Positions 43,413 through 52,949 of a stretch of 64,000 nucleotides of DNA are shown here, in pieces. The notes beneath the pieces were generated by a model, which was given only the letters and a program-made list of their open reading frames with translations, was not told the DNA's origin and did no database searches. A program made the translations under genes and the position numbers. Source of the stretch: Phycisphaerales bacterium (GTDB taxonomy: Bacteria; Planctomycetota; Phycisphaerae; UBA1845; Fen-1342); the NCBI GenBank assembly GCA_016716475.1, contig JADJWG010000001.1, positions 310,001 to 374,000 on the forward strand, given 5' to 3'. The first letter of the stretch is position 1. Each line of letters begins with the position of its first letter.

Positions 43413-44528
43413 ATGCTCAGAAACGAGATCCCCACCCGCGCTGCGCCTGCGGCGACGCCCGCCACGGCGCTCGACCAAGCCCGCCTGGAACGCTTCACGG
43501 AGCGGCTTGTAGGCACCATCAACGAGTCTGCCCTGGCCCTGATGCTCAGCATCGGTCACCGCACGGGACTCTTCGACACCATGGCACAGTTGCCGCCCGC
43601 ACTGCCAGCCGAAATTGCCCAGGCGGCCGGCTTGCAGGAGCGCTACGTGCGCGAGTGGCTCGGCGCCCTGGTCACGGGCGGCATCGTCGAGTACGACCCG
43701 GGTCAGCAGACGTATCACCTGCCTCCGGAGCACGCTGCCCGCCTCACGCGCACAGCCACTCCTGCAAACATGTCCGCCATGATGCAGTGGATCGCCGTCC
43801 TTGGTTCGGTCGAGAGCCGCATTGTCGATTGCTTCCGCCACGGAGGGGGCGTCCCCTACGAAGATTACCCGCGTTTCCACGATGTGATGGCCGAGGAAAG
43901 TGCGCAGACGACCGTTGCCGCTCTGCTCGACCACATACTGCCGCTGGTCGATGACTTACGCGCGCGGCTCGAAGCCGGGATCGATGTGCTGGACATCGGC
44001 TGTGGGCAGGGCCGCGCGCTGCTTCTGCTGGCGCAGCAGTTTCCGCGCAGCCGTTTTGTCGGCTACGACATTTGTCCGGACGCGGTCGCAGCCGGTACAC
44101 AGGCCGCGCAGGCCGCTGGGCTGCCGAATGTCACGCTCACCGTCCGTGACGTATCTCAGATCGACACCGTAGCACACTTCGACCTGATTACCGCGTTCGA
44201 CGCGATCCACGACCAACGCGACCCGGCCAAGGTGCTCGCCAACGTGCGGCGCGCACTGCGGCCGGAGGGTGTGTTTCTGATGCAGGATATCGCGGGTTCG
44301 AGCCATGTGCATGAGAACATCGGGCGGGAACTGGCCACGCTCGTCTACACGATCTCCTGCATGCACTGCATGTCGGTTTCGCTCGCGCAGGGCGGTGCCG
44401 GACTCGGCGCGGCCTGGGGCGAACAGCTCGCGGAAAAGATGCTGCGCGAGGCCGGTTTCGAGCGGATCGAGAAGACGCGTCTGGAACACGACCTCATCAA
44501 CGCCTACTTCGTCGTTTATCCATCCTAG
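43413..44528 (+). CDS. Class I SAM-dependent methyltransferase with N-terminal winged-helix
   Basis: A 371-residue enzyme with an N-terminal winged-helix domain at about residues 20-120 (LDQARLERFTERL to AAGLQERYVREWLGALVTGGIVEYD), as in Rv2258c-like methyltransferases. A Rossmann methyltransferase domain follows. Motif I is VLDIGCGQGRAL near 192, with DICPDAVAAG, and FDAIHDQRDP later. ATG 43413 has GAGGAA at -9; the frame from 43326 is an extension through the promoter. The substrate is unknown. The divergent TetR regulator suggests induction by a ligand. Confidence 0.85.
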   Translation: MLRNEIPTRAAPAATPATALDQARLERFTERLVGTINESALALMLSIGHRTGLFDTMAQLPPALPAEIAQAAGLQERYVREWLGALVTGGIVEYDPGQQTYHLPPEHAARLTRTATPANMSAMMQWIAVLGSVESRIVDCFRHGGGVPYEDYPRFHDVMAEESAQTTVAALLDHILPLVDDLRARLEAGIDVLDIGCGQGRALLLLAQQFPRSRFVGYDICPDAVAAGTQAAQAAGLPNVTLTVRDVSQIDTVAHFDLITAFDAIHDQRDPAKVLANVRRALRPEGVFLMQDIAGSSHVHENIGRELATLVYTISCMHCMSVSLAQGGAGLGAAWGEQLAEKMLREAGFERIEKTRLEHDLINAYFVVYPS

Positions 44529-44554
44529 ATTGATGGCAACGCTGCTGCGGAGCA

Positions 44555-44630
44555 GAGTGAGCCTGCTTGGAGCGCGGGCGGCGGGCAGCGCGTGCCCAAA
44601 GGTAACGGGAGCCGCCCGCGCGACTCACTC
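44555..44630. terminator. Long two-part hairpin between convergent genes
   Basis: Inner arms GCGCGGGCGGC (44572-44582) and GCCGCCCGCGC (44611-44621) pair over 11 bp. Outer arms GAGTGAG (44555-44561) and CTCACTC (44624-44630) pair perfectly over 7 bp. It separates the methyltransferase stop and the end of the convergent secreted gene (stop 44625-44627), so it likely ends one or both transcripts. Confidence 0.7.
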
Positions 44631-46931
44631 CAGTCCGCCGACCTCGCGCAGGAGGAACCACTCCGCCGGCCAGACGCGTTCACCGTAGGGATTCTCCCAG
44701 GTACGAACACGCTGTGGATCAGCCGTATCCGCCCCGCCCGGCAGCACCGTCTCGCGCAATCCACCGCGCAGCGTCCGATGCAAGGGCTCCATCGCCGGCT
44801 CGGCGTCCCAGCGGCCGCGGGTGCCGCCAGGCGCGCCGCCGGCTGTGAGGCCTTGCCACTCTCCGCTGATGCGGCCCTCGTGGAATGTCCCGGTGAGCGC
44901 AAAGCGCGCCCCCTCCACAGCGAGGATCAGCCGCACCTCATCGTGAACCCAGTGCTCCTGCTCAACCCTGGTGCGGGGTTGACGCCCGACAGGTGACACC
45001 GAGTTGGTCGCCTCTGCAATGTCGCTATCGGGATGCGCGAGCCAGACGGTGTACGTACCGCCGACCGACTCCATGCCCGCCAAGCGCAGATGCCAGTACC
45101 GCCGGGCGGGTCGCCGATCCGCAGCCGGCCTCCGGGGCGCCACAACACCCAGCGGTCGAGCTCCTTCCACATTTTCATCCAAGGTCAGCCGCTCGGCCGT
45201 GCGGCCCGGTTCAAGCGGCGCGGCATAGAGCAGCACGCCCTCCGGTACGGACGCCGTAGGCGGCAAAACGAATAGCGCGACGCGCAGCGTTCCCGTCACA
45301 CCACGGCAAACCGAAGCACGCTCGTGATACCGCACGCTGCCGTCCGGCAAAGACTCTGCATAAATCGGTATCGGCAGCACGAGGCGCGGGTCGTCCAGCG
45401 CCAAGGCGTACATTACCTGGTTGTAGTCGTAACGCGGGGTCGGTGTCTTCGCCCCCGAAAACATGGCTGTATACGTACCCTCAAAGTAAATGCGCCGGCC
45501 ATCCGCGCTGTCGCACCCCGGATGGTGCATCACGTTGTAGAACGAGTAGTCGTCGTGCGACACGATTTTCCGTGCGTACGCCCACGGACCCAGCGGGGTA
45601 TCCGCCTCCGCGAACCAAACTTCACCGAGCAGCGACGTTCCGCCCATCTCCAGTGCGACCATGACCCACCGCTGGCGATAGGCGTTGTAGCGCACCGTGC
45701 CACCGTGGGTCGTGATCTCCCGGCCCGTTTCCACGTCGCGCAAGACAAACGCGCGTTCTGCGGGGTGCAGCGTACCTGCCTCCACCAGTTGCTGCTGCAA
45801 CTTCACGGTCAACGGCACCGTATTCGGTCGCCACACCAGGTTCGCGCTTCCCGTGGGGTCGCGCTCCACCGGAGGCAGCGTACGCTCTTCCGCGGGTGTT
45901 GTTTCATCGTATCGGGCACCGGCCGCAAAACAGGTGAACCCCTCGTACGCCGCCGGCTCCTGCACCGCATCCCAGGTCGCGGGTACGCGCAGTCCCGGAA
46001 AAGGCGTAGTGAAGTAAAAATGCTGCTCAGAGTCCGGCTGCGGGCCCGCCAGGCGCAGCACGTGCCCGGTCGGTGCAGCCGGCATCTTCTGATCCCAAGT
46101 AGCCACGCGCTCGAAAATCTCACGTTGGTCATCGTAGCGCAGCAGTCCCAGCTCGAGCCGCTCCGCAAGCGACCGCATTCGTGAGAACGGGGTAAACAGG
46201 CCTGGTTGACCTTGTGGATCACGTACCACCATGAAAGGACCGGCCCACACGGCCCCGGGCTCTTCGAGGGGCACCATCTTACGACTGAAACCACGGTCAT
46301 CGACGAAATACCGGAGGTTCGGGCCGTGTTCGAGGTCGAGTTCCGGGCCCGGTGGAGGTGTCACGGCGCCGGACATTCCGAAGTTCCCCAGCGGGTAGGC
46401 CGGCCAGCCGGTATCACCCCAGAACCAGTAGCGCTGCCCGCGATAGTCCACCACGAGAATGGAGTCCTGTCCGGTGACGAGGCCATTGCGCAACGGGTGC
46501 TCCACCGGTACCGGTTCGTCGAGCAACACGCTGTCGCGGTAGATTCCGAATCCGGTCACGCGGTAGAGCCGCTCTGCAAGGTTCGTCCGCATCACGGCAA
46601 TGCGGGCCGCGCCGCCGGAAACGATCTCCAGCGCAGAACCCCTTATGCCGAACCCGTCCGCCGGGAAGCTGTACCCGTGCGAGCGGATCGAGAAGTGCAC
46701 CCGCGTCCCCATCAGTTCCGGTTCATCGACCGCAATGCGTCCGGCGCTATCGGTGATGAATGTCAGGCCGTATGTCGTAGTCAACTCGACCAGCGGCACG
46801 CCACGACCGGTTTCGGAATCCATGACGGTAATCGCGAACGGCTGTGGGCGAAGCACGGGAGTAGCGGGGTCGCCATTCCCCGTCCCGAAAAGCAGCCCGA
46901 ACGCGATGAGCAGCGGTAGCTGGGCAGCCAT
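44625..46931 (-). CDS. Large secreted protein, probable beta-propeller
   Basis: A 768-residue exported protein I do not recognise. The signal peptide is AAQLPLLIAFGLLFG. An N-terminal Ig/CNA-like segment (PFAITVMDSETGRGVPLVELTTTYGLTF) leads into a central part rich in Trp/Tyr with propeller-like motifs (RYWFWGDTGWP, VWAGPFMVVRDPQGQPGLFTPFS, RWVMVALEMGGTSLLGEVWFAEADTPLGPW). The latter resembles blades of GH43/GH32- or DUF4185-type folds. Start ATG 46931 is at MAAQLP. Sugar binding or hydrolysis is only a guess. The next gene on the other strand is a sucrose-phosphatase-like enzyme. Confidence 0.6.
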   Translation of the reverse strand: MAAQLPLLIAFGLLFGTGNGDPATPVLRPQPFAITVMDSETGRGVPLVELTTTYGLTFITDSAGRIAVDEPELMGTRVHFSIRSHGYSFPADGFGIRGSALEIVSGGAARIAVMRTNLAERLYRVTGFGIYRDSVLLDEPVPVEHPLRNGLVTGQDSILVVDYRGQRYWFWGDTGWPAYPLGNFGMSGAVTPPPGPELDLEHGPNLRYFVDDRGFSRKMVPLEEPGAVWAGPFMVVRDPQGQPGLFTPFSRMRSLAERLELGLLRYDDQREIFERVATWDQKMPAAPTGHVLRLAGPQPDSEQHFYFTTPFPGLRVPATWDAVQEPAAYEGFTCFAAGARYDETTPAEERTLPPVERDPTGSANLVWRPNTVPLTVKLQQQLVEAGTLHPAERAFVLRDVETGREITTHGGTVRYNAYRQRWVMVALEMGGTSLLGEVWFAEADTPLGPWAYARKIVSHDDYSFYNVMHHPGCDSADGRRIYFEGTYTAMFSGAKTPTPRYDYNQVMYALALDDPRLVLPIPIYAESLPDGSVRYHERASVCRGVTGTLRVALFVLPPTASVPEGVLLYAAPLEPGRTAERLTLDENVEGARPLGVVAPRRPAADRRPARRYWHLRLAGMESVGGTYTVWLAHPDSDIAEATNSVSPVGRQPRTRVEQEHWVHDEVRLILAVEGARFALTGTFHEGRISGEWQGLTAGGAPGGTRGRWDAEPAMEPLHRTLRGGLRETVLPGGADTADPQRVRTWENPYGERVWPAEWFLLREVGGLE

Positions 46932-47096
46932 CCTAAGTTCCCCAGGCGACCGGCACCCCGGATCACCGGTCCACGGCAGTATCCTGTCCGACCTACGGGC
47001 CCGCAAGCGGTGCTCTCAGCCATTGCAGCCCCTGCGCGGAATTGTCATCATGAAGACTTTCCGTACCCGGAAAATCAGGAGCGACGCAAACCCACC

Positions 47097-47831
47097 ATGC
47101 CGATCCAACGCCTGCTCACGACGGACCTCGACGGCACCTTCCTCGGCGATGACTCGGCTATGAGGTCCCTCTGGGAGGAATTGCGGTCCGCCGGTATCGC
47201 GGTCGCTTTCTCCACGGGGCGACACTTGCGTTCGATCGAGGCATACTTCGCCCGACAGCCGGGGACTTACCAAGCGGATGCCTGTCTCTGCATGGTCGGT
47301 ACGGAAATCTTCACCTGGCAGGATGGTCGCTACGTGCTCGACACCGATTGGCAGCGCGTGATCGGGCGCGGCTGGAATCACGGCGCGATCCACCGGCTCA
47401 TGCGTGACATACCCATGGCGCGGCCGCAAGCCGACGAATGGCAATCCCCCTTCAAATGCAGCTATCACCTCGATACGCAGGTGGCGCCCCGCCTGCAGGA
47501 GATTCGCGGGCGCCTGGCGGCCCACGGTCTCAAGGCAAAGGTGATTCACTCGGCCGGCGAGTATCTGGATCTGATCCCCGCCCGGGCCGGCAAGGGCGAG
47601 GCCCTGCGTTACCTCGCCCGCGCGTGGGAACTGCCGGCCGACGCCGTGATCACGGCCGGTGATACCGGCAACGACCTGGACATGATGCGCGCGGACCTTG
47701 GCTTCCGGGCGATCGTCGTCGGAAACGCGTCCCCGGAACTGGCCTGCCAGAAACAACCCCACATCTACCACGCCCGCGCCAAACACGCTGCGGGGATCCG
47801 CGAGGGCTTACGGCACTACGGCTGGCTGTGA
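47097..47831 (+). CDS. Sucrose-phosphatase-like HAD hydrolase
   Basis: A 244-residue HAD-superfamily phosphatase. Motif I is TTDLDGTFLGDD (nucleophile Asp and general acid), motif II STGRHLRS, motif III K in GKGEAL, and motif IV AGDTGNDLDM. The cap is of the C2b type found in sucrose-phosphate phosphatases, and VVGNASPELA and IYHARAKHAAGIREGL match that family's ending. It would dephosphorylate sucrose-6-phosphate or a similar sugar phosphate. ATG 47097 starts it. It overlaps the convergent flippase-like gene by 16 bases. Confidence 0.8.
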   Translation: MPIQRLLTTDLDGTFLGDDSAMRSLWEELRSAGIAVAFSTGRHLRSIEAYFARQPGTYQADACLCMVGTEIFTWQDGRYVLDTDWQRVIGRGWNHGAIHRLMRDIPMARPQADEWQSPFKCSYHLDTQVAPRLQEIRGRLAAHGLKAKVIHSAGEYLDLIPARAGKGEALRYLARAWELPADAVITAGDTGNDLDMMRADLGFRAIVVGNASPELACQKQPHIYHARAKHAAGIREGLRHYGWL

Positions 47832-48841
47832 ACTGCGCACGACGCCCCCCGGCGCCGACCACTCATCTCGTGCCACCCCAACAGCGCGAGTGCAACGCAC
47901 AGCGGGGCCAGCAGGTAAATTACCCGGTAGAGCAGCACCGCCCCCACCAGCGCGCCCGTCGTCACACAGCCGTCCAGCAGCACCAGCACCGTTCCCTCAA
48001 ACACCCCCAAGCCACCGGGGACATTGCTGGCCATCCCGAGCATCTGAGCGAGCAGAAACACCACCAGCACACCCGCATAACTGAGCCCCGCATCAGCCGG
48101 AAGCACCCAGTACAATACCGCCGCGGCTGCCAACCAATCCCCGCAACCCACGGCAACCTGTCCGAGGAGCAGCGCCGGCTGCGGCGCGCGAAACTCCCAC
48201 TGGCGGTAATGCAGCGGTCGTTTCGCGAAGCACCAACCGACGTAGACTGCCACGATCAGCAGGAATAGCAAGGCCAGTCCATACACCCACTCCGTGGGCA
48301 AGTGCGCCGCTTGCACGAGCATGCCCGGCGTCCGCAGCAGAGCCACCCCCCCGAGCAACAGAAAACCCAGCCAGTAAGTCACGGCCAGTATGGCAACCAG
48401 CCGGGTCAGATCGAGCGGGCCGAATCCAAGCGGCGTATACAGGCGGTACCGCACCGCTGTGCCCGTGACGAGCGGAAAACCGAGATTCATACTGAGCGCG
48501 AAGGCGATGAACGAGGTGAATGCCAGGCGTGGATAACGCCAGCGGCGGCCGGCGTACATCCAGCCCAGGACATCGTACCCCGTCAGGACAACATAAGCAG
48601 CGACACCCGCCAACAGCGCGGCCCCCACCCGCAATACCGACAGCGTGCGCAGGTGGTCATACAGATCGGTGATGCGCAGATCGCGCAGCTCCCGCTGCAG
48701 TACCCAGACAGCACCGCCGAACAGCAGGACCGCCAGTGCCGTACCCAGTGCGCGCGAAAACCGGCGACCGGAGCGCTGGGGTACAGCTTCCGGCCGCCGG
48801 TCTGTTTTTGTCGGCGCTCCATCGGACAGGCCGTGCTTCAT
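47816..48841 (-). CDS. Lysylphosphatidylglycerol synthase-type membrane protein (UPF0104/AglD2-like)
   Basis: A 341-residue integral membrane protein of the LPG_synthase_TM family, with about eight helices and the motif NVPGGLGVFEG near residue 280. SMNLGFPLVTGTAVRYRLY near 130 is also family-typical. Full-length MprF has such a region plus a C-terminal synthase domain; here the synthase part is absent, so a flippase or transport role for lipids is the family expectation. ATG 48841 begins it, 48 bases after the upstream gene's stop. It is the third gene of a unit with the S41 peptidase. Confidence 0.82.
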   Translation of the reverse strand: MKHGLSDGAPTKTDRRPEAVPQRSGRRFSRALGTALAVLLFGGAVWVLQRELRDLRITDLYDHLRTLSVLRVGAALLAGVAAYVVLTGYDVLGWMYAGRRWRYPRLAFTSFIAFALSMNLGFPLVTGTAVRYRLYTPLGFGPLDLTRLVAILAVTYWLGFLLLGGVALLRTPGMLVQAAHLPTEWVYGLALLFLLIVAVYVGWCFAKRPLHYRQWEFRAPQPALLLGQVAVGCGDWLAAAAVLYWVLPADAGLSYAGVLVVFLLAQMLGMASNVPGGLGVFEGTVLVLLDGCVTTGALVGAVLLYRVIYLLAPLCVALALLGWHEMSGRRRGASCAVHSQP

Positions 48842-48889
48842 GGTTCGAACCCGGCAGGAGGGCGCCCCCCACAGGCACCCGCGCCGGCG

Positions 48890-49735
48890 CTATTCCGCCT
48901 CGGGCTTGGTTTCTGCGTCCGAATTCGAGTCCTTGCCAGCGGCCTTCGCCTTCTGGAGTTCCACGATCTCCGGCGGCAGTGCGAATGTATCGGCCGGCAG
49001 GTCGACGTTGTGCTCGACACTCTCGAGCGTCAGCGTCATGCTCTGCACGTTCTGCAGCGTCTGCGTGACTTTGTGGGCGATCATCAGGCCATTGACGCGG
49101 CGGTAGTCCTCGAAGCGCATCGTCATGGGCAGATCCCCCATGGCCGTCGGCGCTGTCAACTCCACCTTCCGCAGAAGGTAATTGTCCTTGTCGAAATACT
49201 GCGTGACCGCAGGACCGTTCTTGGGCGTCATGACGACCTTGTGGGCCGCCTGGCCCTCGACGTCCTCTTCGCCGGCATACTCCGCCTTCTCGTAGAGATC
49301 CTTCCAACGCAGCTCAGCATGCATGCCCGAAAGCCGCTTCTGGAAATCCCGCTCCGCACCCTCGACGATACGCGGTCCCATCATGGAAACTTCCCAGAAC
49401 AACTCCCCATCGGAGCCCTGCAGCACCTTGCCCATGCCGGCCATGTCGAGTTCGACGCGCTGCTTGTGCGGCTGCGCCTCCTGCGTGGTGATCTGGCCAG
49501 TCATCCCCATCCCCACCACTTCGAACTTCGCCTTGGTGACGCGAGTCTTGATCTTCTCGAGCGCAGCTCGGCCACCCTGGGCCTCGATCCACTTGTCGAT
49601 GATCTGCTCGGCCTTTTTCGCCTTTTCCGCGGCCTCCGCCGGGCGGGCGTCCTGCGCGGCAGCCGGCGCCAGCACGGCGGCCAGTGCCACCAGCATCATT
49701 CCCTGCATCCCAACCTGACAACATCGCCGTTTCAT
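48890..49735 (-). CDS. Exported outer-membrane lipoprotein-sorting-like protein
   Basis: A 281-residue exported protein. A signal peptide (GMMLVALAAVLAPAAAQ) is followed by a helix rich in Ala/Lys/Glu, then a beta-rich domain with the look of LolA/LolB or DUF4292-like proteins: KAKFEVVGMGMTGQITTQEAQPHKQRVELDM and LRKVELTAPTAMGDLPMTMRFEDYR. The last 20 residues are charged. TTG 49738 and ATG 49735 are adjacent. It lies 45 bases after the S41 peptidase gene and before the flippase-like gene, so all three are probably one operon dealing with the cell envelope. Confidence 0.7.
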   Translation of the reverse strand: MKRRCCQVGMQGMMLVALAAVLAPAAAQDARPAEAAEKAKKAEQIIDKWIEAQGGRAALEKIKTRVTKAKFEVVGMGMTGQITTQEAQPHKQRVELDMAGMGKVLQGSDGELFWEVSMMGPRIVEGAERDFQKRLSGMHAELRWKDLYEKAEYAGEEDVEGQAAHKVVMTPKNGPAVTQYFDKDNYLLRKVELTAPTAMGDLPMTMRFEDYRRVNGLMIAHKVTQTLQNVQSMTLTLESVEHNVDLPADTFALPPEIVELQKAKAAGKDSNSDAETKPEAE

Positions 49736-49780
49736 CAAGAATTCCTTTCTGGAGTTCTGAACATCCCTGCCCCTTGTCGA

Positions 49781-51235
49781 TCAATTGGCAGCAGCGCTAC
49801 TCTGGGCCTGTAGCCAAGCCACGGCGGCGGTCACGACCGGGTCTTCCCCGGCCAGCAACGCGGCCCGAGTCGGCCGGATTTCCTCATCCGGCAGCACGCC
49901 GCGCCCCTCGAGCCGCGCCCCACCGGCCGAAACATAATCGGCCATCGGCAACTGCACACGGTCACCATTGGGCAATGACTCGATCACAGACAGCAGCGCG
50001 GCTCCGGCCGTGCGCACCCCGAAGATCCGCGCCCGCCCCAGATCCTGCAACCCGCCGGCCAGAACTTCGGCTGTCGATGCACTGCACTCGTCCACCAGGA
50101 TCGCCAGCGGCCCCAGGAACGCGCGCGGGCGTGGAAACGCCACGAAGTTCAGAGTGAAGCCGCGGGTCCGCATCGTGCCCAGCGTCTTGCTCTCCCCACT
50201 GATCAGCCAACTCGTGATGCCCATCGCGAGTCCGCCGATGCCGCCGGGGTTGCCACGCAGGTCCAGGATGATGCCGGCGCAGGGGTCACAGTCCTTGAGG
50301 GCCTGCTCCACCCCACTCAAAAGCAAGGGCGGGTCAAAGAAGCAATTGAACCCGATGTAAGTAATGTCGCCTGCCAAGCGCCGCGTCTCAATGCGCAGCC
50401 GCAGATTTTCGAGATAGCCGAAGCTGGTCGGCGTACCCTGCCGTTCCGCACAAATCAGTTCGTACTCAACCTCCGCATCGTCCCCCACACGGAACGTCAC
50501 ACGAACACCCTGGCCGACCCGTCGTGTTACCCGGTTGGTGGCAAGGCGGCTCGCGGTGAGCTGATAGCCCGGACCACCGTCATCCAGCATTTCGATTCGT
50601 TCCACCAACCCGCGAACGGACCGCCCATCCACGGCGGTCACCACCCAGCCGGGCTTCACACCGGCCTCAGCCGCGGGAGATTCGGGCAATACGTCGACGA
50701 CGAGGATCTCCCCATCGTACACGCGCAGGATGAGGCCCAGCTCGCCATCCTCCAGATCGCTTTCCTCGCCGTCGCCCGTGGTCGTTTCGCGGCGCGCTGC
50801 GGCTGTGCCGGTTTCGGGGCGCGCGGCACCAGACTCGTCCCGCTCGGCCGGCGCAGCCGTACGCCTGAATAGTTCGCCCGGCAGCACGGCGAAGTGGCTC
50901 ATGCCGAATTTCATTAGGGCCGTGTTCATCAGGCCGCGGGCCTCGTCCATGGTCTCGGCCGATGCGACGCGCGGTCGGTACTCGTCCCGGACGGCCTGCC
51001 AGTCGAGGCCGCCAAAGTCGGGATCGAAATGCATGGTGTTCACGCGGTTCCAGACCACATCGAACGCTTCGACGTTGAGTTGCCGCTGCTCGGCCGTAAG
51101 CTTGGCCGGCGCGGACGGTTCCGCGGGGGGGCGAACCGGGGCGGACTGACAGCCCGCCAGCAAAGCAACTACGGTCGCGGCCGACATCCAGCCGTACAGG
51201 CGGCGTTCGACGGCGCGTTTTGTCAGCGTCATCAT
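49781..51235 (-). CDS. S41-family C-terminal-processing-peptidase-like lipoprotein
   Basis: A 484-residue lipoprotein (lipobox LLAGC). It has an N-terminal helical region, a PDZ-like domain near residues 170-250 (ILVVDVLPESPAAEAGVKPGWVVTAVDG), and an S41 peptidase domain. The catalytic Ser lies in DECSASTAEVLAGGL. The catalytic Lys of CtpA (in GxxTxGKG) is not present: the matching spot reads GVRTAGAALLS, so it belongs to the tricorn/IRBP-like side of the family or is inactive. ATG 51235 or 51232. It heads an operon with the two following genes. Confidence 0.8.
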   Translation of the reverse strand: MMTLTKRAVERRLYGWMSAATVVALLAGCQSAPVRPPAEPSAPAKLTAEQRQLNVEAFDVVWNRVNTMHFDPDFGGLDWQAVRDEYRPRVASAETMDEARGLMNTALMKFGMSHFAVLPGELFRRTAAPAERDESGAARPETGTAAARRETTTGDGEESDLEDGELGLILRVYDGEILVVDVLPESPAAEAGVKPGWVVTAVDGRSVRGLVERIEMLDDGGPGYQLTASRLATNRVTRRVGQGVRVTFRVGDDAEVEYELICAERQGTPTSFGYLENLRLRIETRRLAGDITYIGFNCFFDPPLLLSGVEQALKDCDPCAGIILDLRGNPGGIGGLAMGITSWLISGESKTLGTMRTRGFTLNFVAFPRPRAFLGPLAILVDECSASTAEVLAGGLQDLGRARIFGVRTAGAALLSVIESLPNGDRVQLPMADYVSAGGARLEGRGVLPDEEIRPTRAALLAGEDPVVTAAVAWLQAQSSAAAN

Positions 51236-51479
51236 CGCTCCGAGAATGGACCCGAACGTGTCTGTACCTCCGGCCTCCCAGGACCGGTCCCGCGATTGTA
51301 GACGATCCCGACCGTGCCGGGCACACCTACCCACAACTTCCCACGTCCCGACCGGAGCCGCGAGCTGAGTATGGTGCCCCACATGCAGAAGCTGCGGTCC
51401 ACACCGGCGCCGGCTGCGCCTATCCCGAGCATGTTTTCCCTTGTTCCCCGCAAGGTCGATTCTGTATACTCGCCGCACC

Positions 51480-52949
51480 GTGAATTGGGACGCTTTTCTC
51501 AGCGAATTGCAGCACTGGCTGGAAGTCCGCGGCCTCCGTACCGCGGGGGCGAGTTGGGTCGTGGGCGTATCCGGCGGTGCAGATTCCACTCTGCTGCTCC
51601 ACGCCCTCCAGGCGCTCGGTCAGCGCGACGGGCTGCGCTGGAAACTGCACTGTGCCCACTTTCACCATGGTCTGCGGGGGGCGGAGGCCGACGCCGACGC
51701 CGAGTTCGTCGCCCAGCAGGCGGAAACCCTCGGCCTGGCATGCACGACGGAGCGTGGGGACATTCGTGGAGAGGTCGCGAGTGGGGGCGGGTCCACCGAA
51801 GAGGTGGCTCGCCGCCGCCGTTACGAATTCCTCGAGCGCACTGCGCTGCAAACCGGCAGTGAACTGGTCGCGGTCGCCCACCACGCCGACGACAACGCCG
51901 AGACCGTCCTCCACCGCATCTGCCGCGGCACCGGCCTTCGCGGGCTGGCTGGTATCCACGATATCCGCCCTATTCAGCCGGACAGTTACATCCGCCTGGT
52001 GCGCCCATTGCTGGGACAACGTCGCGCCCAGATCGAGGAGCTCTGCCGCACCCGCGGACTCCACATCCGCGAAGACAGCACCAACCGCTCGTCCGAGTTC
52101 ACGCGCGGGCGTATCCGGCACGTGGTCATGCCGCTGCTCGCGGAACAACTGAATCCGCAGGTGTCCGAAGCCCTGTTACGCTTGTCTGAACATGCCCGCC
52201 TGCTCGGCACTTACCTGGAAGATTCCGCGCGGCGCACCTTCGAGTCGCTCGTGATCTCCGAACGGCCCCGGCACATCGTGCTCAACACGCGTGCGTTTCT
52301 CACCAAGCAGCGCATCATCCAGGCCGAAGTCGTGCGGCGCGTGCTCGGCCGCATCGTGGAGGGCGAACAGGACCTGAGCTTTCAGCACATCGAATCGGTC
52401 TTGAAGCTCGCCGAGGACCCGGGCAGTGGCAAGGAGATTCACCTGCCGGGACCGGTCATCGTCCGCAAGCAATACGATCGGCTCGAGTTCCGTCCAAAGT
52501 CCGATCCGGAGCCCGCACCGGAGCTCGGCACGATCTTCGTGGCCTGCCCGGGGATCACCTCGCTGCCCGTACTGCGCCAGGTGTTGTGTGCCGAGTTACG
52601 TGACGTCGGCCCGGAGACGCTCGCCGAGGTGCGCGCGAAGAGAAACCGGCACGAAGAGTGGTTTGACCTGGCCCAGCTCCGGCCGCCACTGCTCGTGCGT
52701 GGTCGGCAGGACGGTGATCGCTTCCACCCCCTCGGCGCTCCCGGTGCGAAGTCGGTGGGCGATTTCTTTGGGGAGCAGAAGGTCGATCCGGAGTTACGCG
52801 CCCGGACGGGGATTCTCTGTGACCAGCAGGGTCCGTTGTGGGTGATGCCCTTCCGCATGGATGAACGCGCGAAGCTCACGCCGGAAACCACCCGCGCGCT
52901 GCGCCTCACCCTCTCGCCGCTGACCGGCGCTGCGAGACCTCTGGCGTGA
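51480..52949 (+). CDS. tilS: tRNA(Ile)-lysidine synthase
   Basis: TilS attaches lysine to C34 of tRNA-Ile(CAU) so that it reads AUA. The 489-residue protein has the PP-loop SGGADST near residue 30, HCAHFHHGLRG near 60, AHHADDNAETVLHR near 135, and a C-terminal TilS domain (RGRQDGDRFHPLGAPGAKSVGDFF). GTG 51480 is chosen; the frame from 51441 has no support. Its stop overlaps the next gene's GTG by four bases. Essential in most bacteria. Confidence 0.93.
   Translation: MNWDAFLSELQHWLEVRGLRTAGASWVVGVSGGADSTLLLHALQALGQRDGLRWKLHCAHFHHGLRGAEADADAEFVAQQAETLGLACTTERGDIRGEVASGGGSTEEVARRRRYEFLERTALQTGSELVAVAHHADDNAETVLHRICRGTGLRGLAGIHDIRPIQPDSYIRLVRPLLGQRRAQIEELCRTRGLHIREDSTNRSSEFTRGRIRHVVMPLLAEQLNPQVSEALLRLSEHARLLGTYLEDSARRTFESLVISERPRHIVLNTRAFLTKQRIIQAEVVRRVLGRIVEGEQDLSFQHIESVLKLAEDPGSGKEIHLPGPVIVRKQYDRLEFRPKSDPEPAPELGTIFVACPGITSLPVLRQVLCAELRDVGPETLAEVRAKRNRHEEWFDLAQLRPPLLVRGRQDGDRFHPLGAPGAKSVGDFFGEQKVDPELRARTGILCDQQGPLWVMPFRMDERAKLTPETTRALRLTLSPLTGAARPLA

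Noticed and set aside
48302..49813. 503-residue plus-strand open frame
   Set aside because: It crosses antisense through two supported minus-strand genes.
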